Made by a program: the position numbers and the translations under genes. The notes beneath the pieces are model-generated. The model searched no databases. It was not told where the DNA came from and was given only the letters and a program-made list of their open reading frames with translations. Shown here piece by piece: positions 1-8,869 of a DNA stretch of 64,000 bases. This stretch comes from Cyanobium sp. M30B3 (lineage in GTDB: Bacteria > Cyanobacteriota > Cyanobacteriia > PCC-6307 > Cyanobiaceae): NCBI GenBank assembly GCA_018399015.1, contig CP073761.1, positions 1,550,001 through 1,614,000 on the forward strand. The letters run 5' to 3'. The stretch's first letter is position 1, and each line of letters starts with the position of its first letter.

Positions 1-1
1 G

Positions 2-1045
2 CTCCATCTCACGGAGGCGGGCTATGGCGGCCTCGAGCACGACTGCAGCAGCGTGCTCCAGTACGGCCGCCGCAAGCTGGCGGAAGCGGAGGGCCGCCGC
101 AGGTTCCTGCAGCTGGTGGCCCACGAATACCTGCACCAGTGGAACGTGCGCCGGTTGCGGCCCGCCGAGCTGGTGCCCTACGACTACCACCAGCCCGTGG
201 TGGTGCCCAGCCTCTGGTTCGCCGAGGGGGTGACCAGCTACGTGGATCAGCTGTTACCCCACGCCGCCGGCATCAGCACGCCGGAGGAGGTGCTCAGTGA
301 TCTGGGCAGCGACCTCAGCCGCTACCTGCTCACGCCCGGTCGCCGGGTGCAGAGCCTGCGGCTGAGCAGCGAGGAGGCCTGGGTGAAGCTCTACAAGCCC
401 GATGCCTATTCCGCCAACAGCCAGGTGAGCTATTACCTCAAGGGTGCCGTGGTGGCCCTGGTGCTCGATCTGCACCTGCGCCGCGTCGGCAGTTGCCTGC
501 CGGCCGTGCTGCGCCAGCTGTGGCGCAGCCATGGGCGCTGGGGCCGGGGTTACCGGGAAGCCGACCTGCTGGCGGCGTTCGCGGCCGCCGCCCCCGAACT
601 GGCCCAGCTGCTGCCCGGTTGGCTGGAGGGGACGGACGACCCGGAGCTGGAGAGCTATCTGGCGGATGTGGGGCTCACCCTCCAGCCCCACCGGGCCGCC
701 GTCCCCTGGTTGGGCTGGCAGCTGGAGCTCACGCCCTCGGGCCTGCAGCTGCAGCGGGTGCAGCGGGGCGGGCCGGCGGAGTCGGCCGGACTGCTGGTGG
801 GCGATGAGCTGATCGCCCTGGCGGGACAGCGGCTGCGCAGGCCGGAGGATCTGCCTCCCCTGCTGGCGGCTCGGAAAAGTGGACCATCCCTGCCGTTACA
901 TTTCGTACGCGATGGCAGGCTGCTGTGCACCAGCGTTGCGCCTGGATCACCCCAGGCTGAGCGCTGGAGTCTGGAACCTCTCCCCGAGATCACCGACGCC
1001 ATGCTTCAGCGCCGTGGACGCTGGCTTGCCCTGGAGGCCCCTTGA
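2..1045 (+). CDS. M61 family metallopeptidase with C-terminal PDZ domain (5' end outside window)
   Basis: C-terminal 347 residues of a zinc peptidase of the M61 (glycyl aminopeptidase-like) family; the reading frame is open from base 2 and the start lies upstream of the window. Visible: the GYGGLEH block typical of the family just before the active site, the zinc motif HEYLH (bases 122-136), and a downstream WFAEGVTSY segment that supplies the third zinc ligand Glu. The last ~90 residues (PAESAGLLVGDELIAL region) form a PDZ domain, as usual for these peptidases. The stop codon overlaps the next gene (TTGA), so the two are probably translationally coupled. Physiological substrate unknown; family membership is well supported. 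Confidence 0.88.
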   Translation, partial: LHLTEAGYGGLEHDCSSVLQYGRRKLAEAEGRRRFLQLVAHEYLHQWNVRRLRPAELVPYDYHQPVVVPSLWFAEGVTSYVDQLLPHAAGISTPEEVLSDLGSDLSRYLLTPGRRVQSLRLSSEEAWVKLYKPDAYSANSQVSYYLKGAVVALVLDLHLRRVGSCLPAVLRQLWRSHGRWGRGYREADLLAAFAAAAPELAQLLPGWLEGTDDPELESYLADVGLTLQPHRAAVPWLGWQLELTPSGLQLQRVQRGGPAESAGLLVGDELIALAGQRLRRPEDLPPLLAARKSGPSLPLHFVRDGRLLCTSVAPGSPQAERWSLEPLPEITDAMLQRRGRWLALEAP

Positions 1046-1911
1046 CCCTGCGGACCCAGCCCCTGCTCCTCGCCGGCCTGGCCGCAGCTGTCACCGGCCT
1101 GGGCAGCATCGGCTGGATGGCCCGCGATCTCAGCAGCCAGGGGGGTGATCGGGACCGCTCCCTGCTGGATCTGCTGGACGGCATCGGCAAGCCCAGCACA
1201 GATGCCCCTCCTTCGCCCGGCACCACGACCCAACCCCCCCCAGCCCACGTCGCCTGGCAGTCGCCCCTGCGCCGGCAGTGCGCCGCACCGCAGACCACCC
1301 AGCGCCAGCAGCTGCTCTCCCTCGTGAGCCAGCTGCGCACCGCCCCGCGCCAGGTGAGCATCGACCCCACCAACTTCGGGGAGCGCTTCAGCCGCGACGC
1401 CTTCGGCAATCCCCTGGACCCCACCCCCCGGCTGGTGGTGCTCCACGAAACGGTGTACAGCCTGGAGTCGGCGATCAGCACCTTCCGCACCCCCCACCCC
1501 CGCGATGAGGACCAGGTGAGCTACCACGCCCTCGTGGGCCGTGACGGTGAGGTGGTGTTTCTGCTCGATCCCCGCAAGCGGGCCTTCGGGGCCGGGAATT
1601 CGGCCTTCCGCGGCCAGTGGGCGATCACCAACCCGAAGGTGGGCGGCTCGGTGAACAACTTCGCCCTGCACGTGAGCCTGGAGAGTCCCCGGGACGGGGA
1701 GGACGGGGGCCCCAACCACAGCGGCTACACCACGGCCCAGTACGACGGCCTGGCCGCCCTGCTGGCCCTGTGGATGCAGACTTTCCCCATTGCCGCAGAC
1801 CAGATCACCACCCACCGGGCGGTGGATCTGGGCGGAGAGCGCGCCGACCCCCGCAGTTTCGACTGGTCAGCCCTGCAGTCCCGGCTGGGCCAGCTGGGGC
1901 TGCTCTGCTGA
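1042..1911 (+). CDS. N-acetylmuramoyl-L-alanine amidase (amidase_2 type)
   Basis: 289 residues with a TTG start that overlaps the upstream peptidase stop by four bases. An N-terminal hydrophobic segment (about residues 7-25) suggests export or membrane anchoring; a Pro/Thr-rich linker follows. The amidase_2 fold occupies about residues 125-285: LVVLHET supplies a zinc His (H135), and THRAVDLGGERADP supplies a second His (H258) and the ligand Asp (D269). The family cleaves the MurNAc-L-Ala bond of peptidoglycan. The companion lysozyme-like gene on the other strand also points to wall turnover. Rare TTG start chosen because of coupling and because the hydrophobic segment follows it directly. 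Confidence 0.82.
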   Translation: MTLRTQPLLLAGLAAAVTGLGSIGWMARDLSSQGGDRDRSLLDLLDGIGKPSTDAPPSPGTTTQPPPAHVAWQSPLRRQCAAPQTTQRQQLLSLVSQLRTAPRQVSIDPTNFGERFSRDAFGNPLDPTPRLVVLHETVYSLESAISTFRTPHPRDEDQVSYHALVGRDGEVVFLLDPRKRAFGAGNSAFRGQWAITNPKVGGSVNNFALHVSLESPRDGEDGGPNHSGYTTAQYDGLAALLALWMQTFPIAADQITTHRAVDLGGERADPRSFDWSALQSRLGQLGLLC

Positions 1912-1920
1912 GCGCTCCGT

Positions 1921-1938
1921 CCTGGGACTGTCCCCAGG
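1921..1938. terminator. possible hairpin between convergent genes
   Basis: CCTGGG (1921-1926) pairs with CCCAGG (1933-1938) across a six-base loop in the 52-base gap between the convergent amidase and lysozyme-like genes. No clear T tract follows on either strand, so this is only a candidate terminator. Confidence 0.25.
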
Positions 1939-1963
1939 TCCCGGGCGGATCACGGCTGGAATC

Positions 1964-2830
1964 TCAGATCAGGGGCGAGAGCACCGGCTTGCGCTGGCCA
2001 TAGAGCAGCCCATGCAGCACCGGGTCCTGCATGGAACTCAGGATGCGGCGGGGATAGTCGAGCTTGCCGTTGTGCAGGTAGGCAAGGGTGGCCAGGACCT
2101 TGGCATCCTTCACACTGCCGCTGGCCTGCAGCATCCGCTGGCCCGGCACGTTGAGCTGGCGTTTCAGGCGAGCGAATTTGCCCACCAGCAGTTCGATGTT
2201 GCGCTGGGGATCGAGCAGCTGGTCCCTGGCCCAGCTCACCTCTGCAGGCGAGGGCTCGGCGGGCAGCAGGCCCTGGTGCTGCATTTCGCTGATCCCCAGC
2301 TGGGCCAGGCCATGGGTTCTGAACAGGCCGGAGTGGGCCGCGATCGGGTGGTTTTCCCCGGGCTTGGCGTGCCGCATCTCGTCAAACAGCACCGCAGTGA
2401 CCAGCATCGGGTTGATGCTCTGCTGCCTGCTCAGGCCGATGATGACCGGCCTGAGTTCCTCCAGCCGGCTGAGGGCATGGTTGCGCAGGGGCTGGAACTG
2501 GCCCACGCCGTCACTGAACAGCTGGGCCAGGCGCGGCTGGGGCCCGTGAACGCCGAAGCGACGGCGGAGTTCCTGCAGTTCGTCGGCGCTGAAGGCCAGG
2601 GGATCGGGGTTGCCGTGGGCGGGATCGATCAGCATGGGCTGGCCGATCCAGGGCCGGGGAGCCGGGGCACTGAGGGGAACCAGGCCGCTGAGGGCCACGG
2701 TGCAGCCGGCCAGGCGCAGCAGCCGACGGCTGCGCCGGCTGATCGAGGGGAGCTTCAGCCGGGGGAATGGGTCCCACTGGGGCTGCTGCCGCAACCGCCT
2801 GAGCCGACGCACTGCACTGGAGTGGATCAC
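1964..2830 (-). CDS. putative lysozyme-like / lytic transglycosylase-type exported protein
   Basis: 288 residues. A basic N-terminus (RRLRRLRQQ, SRRSRRLLRL) precedes a short hydrophobic stretch (about residues 38-54), consistent with export or anchoring. The second half has the look of a soluble lytic transglycosylase/lysozyme fold: INPMLVTAVLFDEMRH places an acidic residue where the catalytic Glu is expected, then SGLFRTHGLAQLGISE resembles the G-x-x-Q-L segment, and LDPQRNIELLVGKFARLK and ATLAYLHNG resemble the late helices with the Y-N-G-type motif. The family call is by motif resemblance only. Convergent with the amidase gene, divergent from pgi. Confidence 0.5.
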   Translation of the reverse strand: MIHSSAVRRLRRLRQQPQWDPFPRLKLPSISRRSRRLLRLAGCTVALSGLVPLSAPAPRPWIGQPMLIDPAHGNPDPLAFSADELQELRRRFGVHGPQPRLAQLFSDGVGQFQPLRNHALSRLEELRPVIIGLSRQQSINPMLVTAVLFDEMRHAKPGENHPIAAHSGLFRTHGLAQLGISEMQHQGLLPAEPSPAEVSWARDQLLDPQRNIELLVGKFARLKRQLNVPGQRMLQASGSVKDAKVLATLAYLHNGKLDYPRRILSSMQDPVLHGLLYGQRKPVLSPLI

Positions 2831-3084
2831 GGGGTCAGTCGCCGATTGGCAGGGGCAAAGGGCTGGTCTGAGCAGCAGTGGATTCCGGGGTGACGCCGGT
2901 CATTGAAGACCGCAAGAACCACGGAGCAACCTGAAGATCCATGAACCAATCTTAAGGACCCTATGCAACGCTGCTGGCAGCCTGAAAAGGTCTGCTGACC
3001 GCAGCCTGGTGCGCCCCACGATCTTCTGCACCCGGCATCCAGCACTAGGTTTCCCCCACCGTTCCCGCCGCCGCTGTCCGGACC
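2831..3084. other. 254-base divergent intergenic region upstream of pgi
   Basis: Lies between the lysozyme-like gene (minus) and pgi (plus) and must hold both promoters. A TAGGTT hexamer near 3045 could be a -10 element for pgi, but no convincing -35 was seen. No RNA gene recognised. Confidence 0.4.
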
Positions 3085-4662
3085 ATGACCGCCGACCTTG
3101 ATCGGACCAACCCCGCCAGCCAATGGCAGCGCTTCTGCGACCGGCTCTGGTTCGATGCCGGCCTGCAGATCTGGCTGGACGTGAGCCGGATGGGCCTCAA
3201 CGATGGCCATCTCGAGGAGCTGGCCCCGCGTTTCAGCCAGGCCTTCACCGCGATGGAGGCCCTGGAGGCCGGTTCGATCGCCAATGCCTCCGAGCAGCGC
3301 ATGGTGGGCCATTACTGGCTGCGCACCCCCCAGCTCGCCCCGGATGCCGCCACGGCCGACCACATCCGCTCGGAGATCGACCGGATCGAAACGTTCGCCC
3401 GCGCCCAGCTGAGCAGCGGTCGCTTCAGCGACGTGCTCTGGATCGGCATCGGTGGCTCCGGCCTGGGCCCGTTGCTGATGGTGCGGGCCCTGGGGGGCCT
3501 GGATGGCGGCCTGCCCTTCCACTTCATCGATAACGTCGACCCCGAGGGCATCAGCCGCACCCTGGAGTGCCTCGGCGAGCGCCTCTGCCGCACCCTGGTG
3601 GTGGTGGTGAGCAAGTCGGGGGGCACACCGGAGCCCCGCATCGGCATGGAGCAGGTGCGGGCACGGCTGGAGAGCCTGGGCGGCAGCTGGCAGCAGCAGG
3701 CGGTGGCCGTGACCATGCTGGGCAGCCGCCTCGACCGGCTGGCCGAGCAGGAGGCCTGGCTGGCCCGCTTCGACATGTTCGACTGGGTGGGAGGCCGCAC
3801 CAGCATCACCAGCGCGGTGGGTCTCTTGCCCGGTGCCCTGGTCGGAGCCGACATCCGCGCCTTTCTGGATGGGGCGGCCGCCATGGATGCCTGCACGCGG
3901 GTGGCGGATCTGCGGCGTAATCCCGCGGCCCTGATGGCCGCCGCCTGGTACGTGGCCGGCGACGGTCGCGGCCAGCGCGACATGGTGGTGCTCCCCTATC
4001 GCGATCGCCTGGAGCTGTTCAGCCGCTACCTGCAGCAGCTGGTGATGGAGAGCCTCGGCAAGCACAGCGACCGCCAGGGCCGGGTGGTGAACCAGGGCAT
4101 TGCCGTCTACGGCAACAAGGGCTCCACCGATCAGCACGCCTACGTGCAGCAGTTGCGTGACGGCGTGGACAATTTCTTTGTGACCTTCATCGAGGTGCTC
4201 GCTGATCCCGGCGACATCCCGGCCCTGCAGGGCGAGCGCCCCGGGGATTTTCTCGATGGCTTCCTCCAGGGCACCCGCTCGGCCCTGCTGGAAGGGGGGC
4301 GGCAGAGCCTGACCATCACCCTGGCCGGCTTCGATGAGCGGCGGCTCGGGGCGCTGGTGGCCCTGTTCGAGCGGGCGGTGGGCCTCTACGCCGAACTGGT
4401 GGACGTGAACGCCTATGACCAGCCCGGTGTGGAGGCCGGCAAGCTCGCAGCTGCCGCCGTGCTCGACCTGCAGGGCCGCATCGAGGCGCTGCTGGGCGAT
4501 GGCCAGTCCCGTTCCCTGGAGCGGATGGCCGAGGAGCTGGGTACCGACAGCCCGGAGCCGGTGTTCTGGATCCTGCGCCACCTCTGCGCCAATGATTCCT
4601 CCTACGCGGTGCAGGGCAGCTGGGGCCAGCCCGCCAGCCTCACGGTGGCCCGGGCGTTCTGA
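3085..4662 (+). CDS. pgi: glucose-6-phosphate isomerase
   Basis: Interconverts glucose 6-phosphate and fructose 6-phosphate in the cytosol, serving glycogen mobilisation, the oxidative pentose phosphate pathway and gluconeogenesis. 525 residues, the usual size of cyanobacterial Pgi. Clear sugar-isomerase blocks: WIGIGGSGLGP (phosphate-binding glycine turn), VVSKSGGTPEPRIGM, the GKHSDRQGRVVNQG region, and YGNKGSTDQHAYVQQLRDG carrying the conserved active-site His and basic residues. ATG start with homologous-looking sequence from the outset. Monocistronic by layout; it converges with the minus-strand operon, leaving only 16 bases between stops. Confidence 0.97.
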   Translation: MTADLDRTNPASQWQRFCDRLWFDAGLQIWLDVSRMGLNDGHLEELAPRFSQAFTAMEALEAGSIANASEQRMVGHYWLRTPQLAPDAATADHIRSEIDRIETFARAQLSSGRFSDVLWIGIGGSGLGPLLMVRALGGLDGGLPFHFIDNVDPEGISRTLECLGERLCRTLVVVVSKSGGTPEPRIGMEQVRARLESLGGSWQQQAVAVTMLGSRLDRLAEQEAWLARFDMFDWVGGRTSITSAVGLLPGALVGADIRAFLDGAAAMDACTRVADLRRNPAALMAAAWYVAGDGRGQRDMVVLPYRDRLELFSRYLQQLVMESLGKHSDRQGRVVNQGIAVYGNKGSTDQHAYVQQLRDGVDNFFVTFIEVLADPGDIPALQGERPGDFLDGFLQGTRSALLEGGRQSLTITLAGFDERRLGALVALFERAVGLYAELVDVNAYDQPGVEAGKLAAAAVLDLQGRIEALLGDGQSRSLERMAEELGTDSPEPVFWILRHLCANDSSYAVQGSWGQPASLTVARAF

Positions 4663-4678
4663 CGCCCCGCGCCAGCGT

Positions 4679-5251
4679 TCAGGTCTCCCAGCTGAGGCTG
4701 CAGCGGAGCACGGCCAGGGCCTCACTGGGAAGACCCAGAAAGCGATCGAACCAGCGGTCACCGGACGGTGCCACCGGCGCCACACCCACCAAGGTGAGGC
4801 TTCCGTCCGCCCCTCGGGCCTGCCCTGATGGATGCCCCCAGCGGGCTGGAACCGCCTCCTGGGGCGCAGCGGTGGTGAGCAGGGTGTCCACCCACAGGGG
4901 CGGCGCCTGGTAGACACCTGCCGCGCGGAACACAAAATGGGCCTGGAAGTGCAGCTGCACGGCTCCGCTGGCCGGCTCCAGCCAACCCTCCAGCTTGGCG
5001 GGCAGGATCCGCACCTCCAGAGCGGGAGGCAGGGGCAGTCCCAGCCAGCGCCCCGTGCGCCGGCTGAGGGGCGGAATCACCAGCTGGTCCAGCGGAAACT
5101 GCAGCCGCCGCCGACCCTGGGGATCGCTGGCGTCCAGCCCCCCCAGTCCCCCACCGCCACTGGCGTCGTAGTGAAAGCGGGGATAGGGTCCGATCGCCAG
5201 GCTGCAGCGGGCCGCCGTGCTCAGACGCACCGGTGTCGGGATCGCTGTCAT
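4679..5251 (-). CDS. conserved cyanobacterial hypothetical protein
   Basis: 190 residues, not recognised as a named family. No signal peptide or membrane segment is obvious. The sequence looks like a beta-rich domain: LEVRILPAKLEGWLEP, VQLHFQAHFVF and ADGSLTLVGVA alternate like strands, and the C-terminus has GDRWFDRFLGLPSEALAVL. It is the last gene of the minus-strand run hfq-leuS-PPC/glutaredoxin, 29 bases after the preceding stop, so it is probably cotranscribed. Coding character (codon-position GC, strong frame) matches its neighbours. Confidence 0.7.
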   Translation of the reverse strand: MTAIPTPVRLSTAARCSLAIGPYPRFHYDASGGGGLGGLDASDPQGRRRLQFPLDQLVIPPLSRRTGRWLGLPLPPALEVRILPAKLEGWLEPASGAVQLHFQAHFVFRAAGVYQAPPLWVDTLLTTAAPQEAVPARWGHPSGQARGADGSLTLVGVAPVAPSGDRWFDRFLGLPSEALAVLRCSLSWET

Positions 5252-5280
5252 GGAAGTCAGGCTGCCACGGGCGGGGGGGA

Positions 5281-5877
5281 TCAGCCCTGGCGCAGCTGCT
5301 GCAGCCGGCCGCTGGCCTGCAGATCCATCAGGGCGTCGTAGCCCCCGATCAGCGCACCGTCGATCCAGATGCGCGGCACTGGCCCGGGCTCGCGGGCCTC
5401 GCTGATCTGGTGATCAATTCCCTGGCTGTGCAGCAGGCGCAAAGCTCGCCGGCACCAGGGACAGCCCTGCCGCACCAGGATCTGCACCCGGCTGGTGGAT
5501 GCGGCGAAGGCAGGAGCGTCGCCGCTGCCGGCGACTCCGGCCGGCAGCGGTGCCTCGATCAGGCCCACGAACAGATCCACCCCCTTCTGCACCAGGGTGC
5601 CGGGTTCCAGGTGGCCGCCCCACACCTGGCAGGTTCCGTCCGACACACACAGATGCAGATGGACACCGCCGGGGGCCAGGGTGCCCTGCAGGGTGATCAG
5701 CTCCAGATCCCCGCGCAGCAGGGTGGGCTGGTCCTGCCCCGGACACTGGAAGGCAGCCTGGCTGAGGTTGCCCACCACACTCAGCACGAAGCCCGACCCG
5801 CTCTGCCCGGCCGCGAAGGCGCTCAGGCTCTGATGCAGGTCGCTGCCGGCATCGAGGTGGAGCTGCACGGCATGCAT
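5281..5877 (-). CDS. PPC (DUF296) domain fused to glutaredoxin domain
   Basis: 198 residues in two parts. Residues 1 to about 110 match the PPC/DUF296 fold: AVQLHLDAGSDLHQSL at the start, GSGFVLSVVGNLSQA, then LQGTLAPGGVHLHLCVSDG and GGHLEPGTLV, with histidines as in PPC trimers. Residues about 128-198 are a glutaredoxin: VQILVRQGCPWCRRAL with redox pair C139/C142, a VPRIWIDG segment holding the cis-Pro, and GGYDAL for glutathione binding. PPC domains occur in AT-hook DNA-binding proteins and stand-alone bacterial proteins; glutaredoxins reduce disulfides with glutathione. The combined function is not known; a redox-controlled sensor is an inference. It sits 43 bases downstream of leuS, same strand. 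Confidence 0.85.
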   Translation of the reverse strand: MHAVQLHLDAGSDLHQSLSAFAAGQSGSGFVLSVVGNLSQAAFQCPGQDQPTLLRGDLELITLQGTLAPGGVHLHLCVSDGTCQVWGGHLEPGTLVQKGVDLFVGLIEAPLPAGVAGSGDAPAFAASTSRVQILVRQGCPWCRRALRLLHSQGIDHQISEAREPGPVPRIWIDGALIGGYDALMDLQASGRLQQLRQG

Positions 5878-5920
5878 GCGGGCGCTGGCGAATTGCCTGT
5901 GAAACTAGGTGTTGATGGGC

Positions 5921-8563
5921 TCAGGGCACCAGATTCACCAGGCGCCCCGGCACCACGATCACCCGGCTAGGCGCTTTGCCCTCCAGCCACTTGGCGGCGA
6001 TCTCGCTCTCCAGGGCCAGTTTCTCCAGGGTGGCCCTGTCGGCGTCGGCGGGCACCTCCAGGTTGCCGCGCACCTTGCCCTTCACCTGGATCACCAGCGG
6101 CACGGTGTCCCGCACCAGGGCCGCGGGGTCGGGCTCGGGCCAGCGCTGGCGATGCACGCTGCCGCTGGCCTGCCCGCCAAGCTGGCTCCAGAGCTCCTCG
6201 GCCAGATGGGGCGCAAAGGGTGCCAGCAGCACCAGCAGGCTGCGCAGCGCTTCCCGCGCCACCGGTTCGCTGGCTTGCGCCAGGTGCTCGCCCATGGCAT
6301 TGCTCAGTTTCATCAGCTCCGCCACCGCGGTGTTGAACTGCAGCTCGCCCTCCAGGTCGTCGCTGACGGCGGCGATGGCGGTGTGCACGGCCCGGCGCAG
6401 CTGCCTCTCTGCCGGGGTGAGAGCAGCTGGATCCAGCACCGCTGCGGCACTCCCAGTCAGGTCAGGCCCGTCAGCAGCAGGCAGGCCCAGGCTCAGGCCC
6501 CGGGCCACGGCCCCATCCACCAGGCGCCAGAGGCGCTGCAGGAAGCGGAACTGGCCCTCCACATCGGCGTCGTCCCATTCCAGGTCTTTTTCCGGCGGTG
6601 CCTTGAACAGGATGAACATCCGCGCCGTGTCGGCGCCGTACCTGTCGATCACCACGGCCGGATCGACGCCGTTGTGCTTCGACTTCGACATCTTTTCGTA
6701 AAACATCTCCAGCACCTCACCGGTGAGCGGATCGCGGGGATCGCTGGGATCGGCCACATCGGCCGGGGCGATGTACTTGCCGCTGTGGGGGTTCTTGTAG
6801 GTGATGCCCTGCACCATGCCCTGGGTGAGCAGGCGCGCAAAGGGCTCATCGAAGCCCAGCAGCCCCCGGTCGCGCAGCACCTTGGTGAAGAAGCGCGAAT
6901 AGAGCAGGTGCAGGATGGCGTGCTCGATGCCGCCCACGTACTGGTCCACCGGCAGCCAGGCATCCACCGCCTCGCGGCCGAAGGGCTGGGCCGTGTTGTG
7001 GGGATCGCTGTAGCGCAGGAAATACCAGCTGGAGCACATGAAGGTGTCCATGGTGTCGGTCTCCCGCCGGGCCGGCTTGCCGCAGCAGGGGCAGTCCACC
7101 TGCCACCAGCTCTCCAGCTGGGCCAGGGGAGAGCCGCCCTTGCCGGAGAAGGCCACGTCGCGGGGCAGCTCCACCGGCAGCTGCTCGGCCGGCACCGGCA
7201 CCACGCCGCAGCTGTCGCAATGGATCACCGGGATCGGGCAGCCCCAGTAGCGCTGGCGCGAGATCAACCAGTCGCGCAGGCGGTAGGTGGTGCGGGCCTG
7301 GCCCCAGCCCTCCGCCTCGGCCGCCGCGGTGATCGCCGCCTTGGCCTCGCCGCTGGGCAGGCCGTCGAAGCGGCCGGAGTGGATCAGCACGCCGGGTTCG
7401 GTCCAGGCGCCGCCCTCGTAGGCGTGCTCGTCGCTGCCCTCGGGGATGATCACCTGCCGCACCGGCAGTTCGTATTGCTGGGCAAACACGAAGTCGCGCT
7501 GGTCGTGGGCCGGCACCCCCATCACGGCGCCGGTGCCGTAGTCGGCCAGCACGTAGTCGGCGATCCACAGGGGAATCAGCTCGCCGTTGGCCGGGTTGCG
7601 CACCATGGCGCCGATCGGCACGCCGCGCTTGGGTTTGTCGTCGGCGGTGCGCTCCTGCTCGCTCTGGCGCGCCACCAGATCGCAGAAGGCCTCCACGTGG
7701 ATCGCCTGCTCGGCCGTGGTGAGCGAGGCCACCAGGGGATGCTCGGGGGCCAGCACCACATAGGAGGCTCCGAAGATCGTGTCGGGGCGGGTGGTGAACA
7801 CGGTGATCCGCTCGCCGCTGTCGTGTCCGTCGGCGTCCACCACCGGGAACGTGAGTTCGGCGCCGCTGCTGCGGCCGATCCAGTTGGCCTGCATGGTGCG
7901 CACCCGCTCCGGCCAGCCCTCGAGCCTGGGCAGGTCGTCGAGCAGCTGGTCGGCGTAGGCGGTGATCTTCAGGAACCACTGGCGCAGCTTGCGCTTCTCC
8001 ACCAGGGCCCCGGAGCGCCAGGAGCGCCCTTCGCCGTCCACCTGTTCATTGGCCAGCACCGTCTGATCGATCGGATCCCAGTTGACGGTGGCCTCCTTCT
8101 GATAGGCCAGGCCGGCCTCCAGGAACTGCAGAAACAGCCACTGGGTCCAGCGGTAGTAATCGGCGTGGCAGGTGGCCACCTCGCGGCCCCAGTCGATCGA
8201 GAGTCCCAGCCGCTGCAGCTGGGTCCGCATCGCGGCGATGTTGCGGTCGGTCCAGGCGCCCGGGTCCACCCCGCGCTCGATGGCCGCGTTCTCGGCCGGC
8301 AGACCGAAGGCATCCCAGCCCATCGGATGGAGCACGTTGCAGCCGCGCATCCGCTGCACCCGGGCGATCACATCGGTGATCACGTAGTTGCGCACATGGC
8401 CCATGTGCAGATTCCCCGAGGGATAGGGGAACATCGACAGGGCATAGAACGGTGGGGCCCCAGCGGCTCCGGGCTCCGGGGTGGCATCGGCCGCCTCGGC
8501 CCGCCAGTGCTGCTGCCAGCGCTCCTCGATGGCCTGGGGTTGGTAGCGGGTGCTCTCGCTCAC
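5921..8563 (-). CDS. leuS: leucyl-tRNA synthetase
   Basis: Charges tRNA-Leu with leucine in the cytosol. 880 residues, normal for bacterial LeuRS. Class I signatures are present: HMGH (in [11 protein letters not shown]) and KMSKS (in [10 protein letters not shown]), with the CP1 editing insertion between them ([11 protein letters not shown]) and a C-terminal anticodon-binding and tRNA-binding region. The start is taken as GTG at 8563 (protein begins [16 protein letters not shown]); the frame stays open to an upstream ATG at 8638, but that would overlap the 3' end of hfq and add sequence without family likeness. Follows hfq by 49 bases. Confidence 0.96.
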   Translation of the reverse strand: MSESTRYQPQAIEERWQQHWRAEAADATPEPGAAGAPPFYALSMFPYPSGNLHMGHVRNYVITDVIARVQRMRGCNVLHPMGWDAFGLPAENAAIERGVDPGAWTDRNIAAMRTQLQRLGLSIDWGREVATCHADYYRWTQWLFLQFLEAGLAYQKEATVNWDPIDQTVLANEQVDGEGRSWRSGALVEKRKLRQWFLKITAYADQLLDDLPRLEGWPERVRTMQANWIGRSSGAELTFPVVDADGHDSGERITVFTTRPDTIFGASYVVLAPEHPLVASLTTAEQAIHVEAFCDLVARQSEQERTADDKPKRGVPIGAMVRNPANGELIPLWIADYVLADYGTGAVMGVPAHDQRDFVFAQQYELPVRQVIIPEGSDEHAYEGGAWTEPGVLIHSGRFDGLPSGEAKAAITAAAEAEGWGQARTTYRLRDWLISRQRYWGCPIPVIHCDSCGVVPVPAEQLPVELPRDVAFSGKGGSPLAQLESWWQVDCPCCGKPARRETDTMDTFMCSSWYFLRYSDPHNTAQPFGREAVDAWLPVDQYVGGIEHAILHLLYSRFFTKVLRDRGLLGFDEPFARLLTQGMVQGITYKNPHSGKYIAPADVADPSDPRDPLTGEVLEMFYEKMSKSKHNGVDPAVVIDRYGADTARMFILFKAPPEKDLEWDDADVEGQFRFLQRLWRLVDGAVARGLSLGLPAADGPDLTGSAAAVLDPAALTPAERQLRRAVHTAIAAVSDDLEGELQFNTAVAELMKLSNAMGEHLAQASEPVAREALRSLLVLLAPFAPHLAEELWSQLGGQASGSVHRQRWPEPDPAALVRDTVPLVIQVKGKVRGNLEVPADADRATLEKLALESEIAAKWLEGKAPSRVIVVPGRLVNLVP

Positions 8564-8612
8564 GGCAGGCCAGCACGGACGGCGTCGAGCCTGGATCGTG
8601 CCACAGGCCCGG

Positions 8613-8852
8613 TCAGGCCAGGGAGCGCAGCACCGCAACGGCCCGGCGGTTGATCAGGCTGAGGCTGCGGCCTTCGCCGGGGTCGAGGGCGAACTGGTCG
8701 GAGTCCTGCCAGAGCAGCACGCCCTCCAGTTCATGGCCGTCGAGCAGGCGCAGGGCCACGGGGATCTTCTGGCGAATCAGCCCCTGGATGTGGCGCACGC
8801 TCGGCTGGGAGGTGTCGAGGGTGGGGGTGCGGCTCTCGAGGAAGCTCTGCAT
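8613..8852 (-). CDS. hfq: Hfq-like RNA-binding protein, cyanobacterial type
   Basis: 79 residues with an Sm fold typical of the divergent cyanobacterial Hfq: an N-terminal [19 protein letters not shown] helix-strand, [21 protein letters not shown] as strands 2-3, and [12 protein letters not shown] closing the ring interface. Cyanobacterial Hfq hexamers are known to bind RNA poorly and in Synechocystis act on type IV pili through PilB; whether that applies here is unknown. First gene of the hfq-leuS run. Its start codon is only 17 bases from the GTG of divergent dapF, so its promoter must lie inside the dapF coding sequence or the tiny gap. Confidence 0.85.
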   Translation of the reverse strand: MQSFLESRTPTLDTSQPSVRHIQGLIRQKIPVALRLLDGHELEGVLLWQDSDQFALDPGEGRSLSLINRRAVAVLRSLA

Positions 8853-8869
8853 AGGATTCGCACCGGGAT

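Noticed and set aside
2827-4935. Minus-strand frame of about 700 codons opposite pgi
   Set aside because: Shadow of pgi; pgi carries all catalytic motifs and the antisense product resembles nothing.
5909-8653. Plus-strand frame of about 900 codons opposite leuS
   Set aside because: Antisense shadow of leuS; no domain order, atypical composition (His, Gln, Gly) and no sensible start region.
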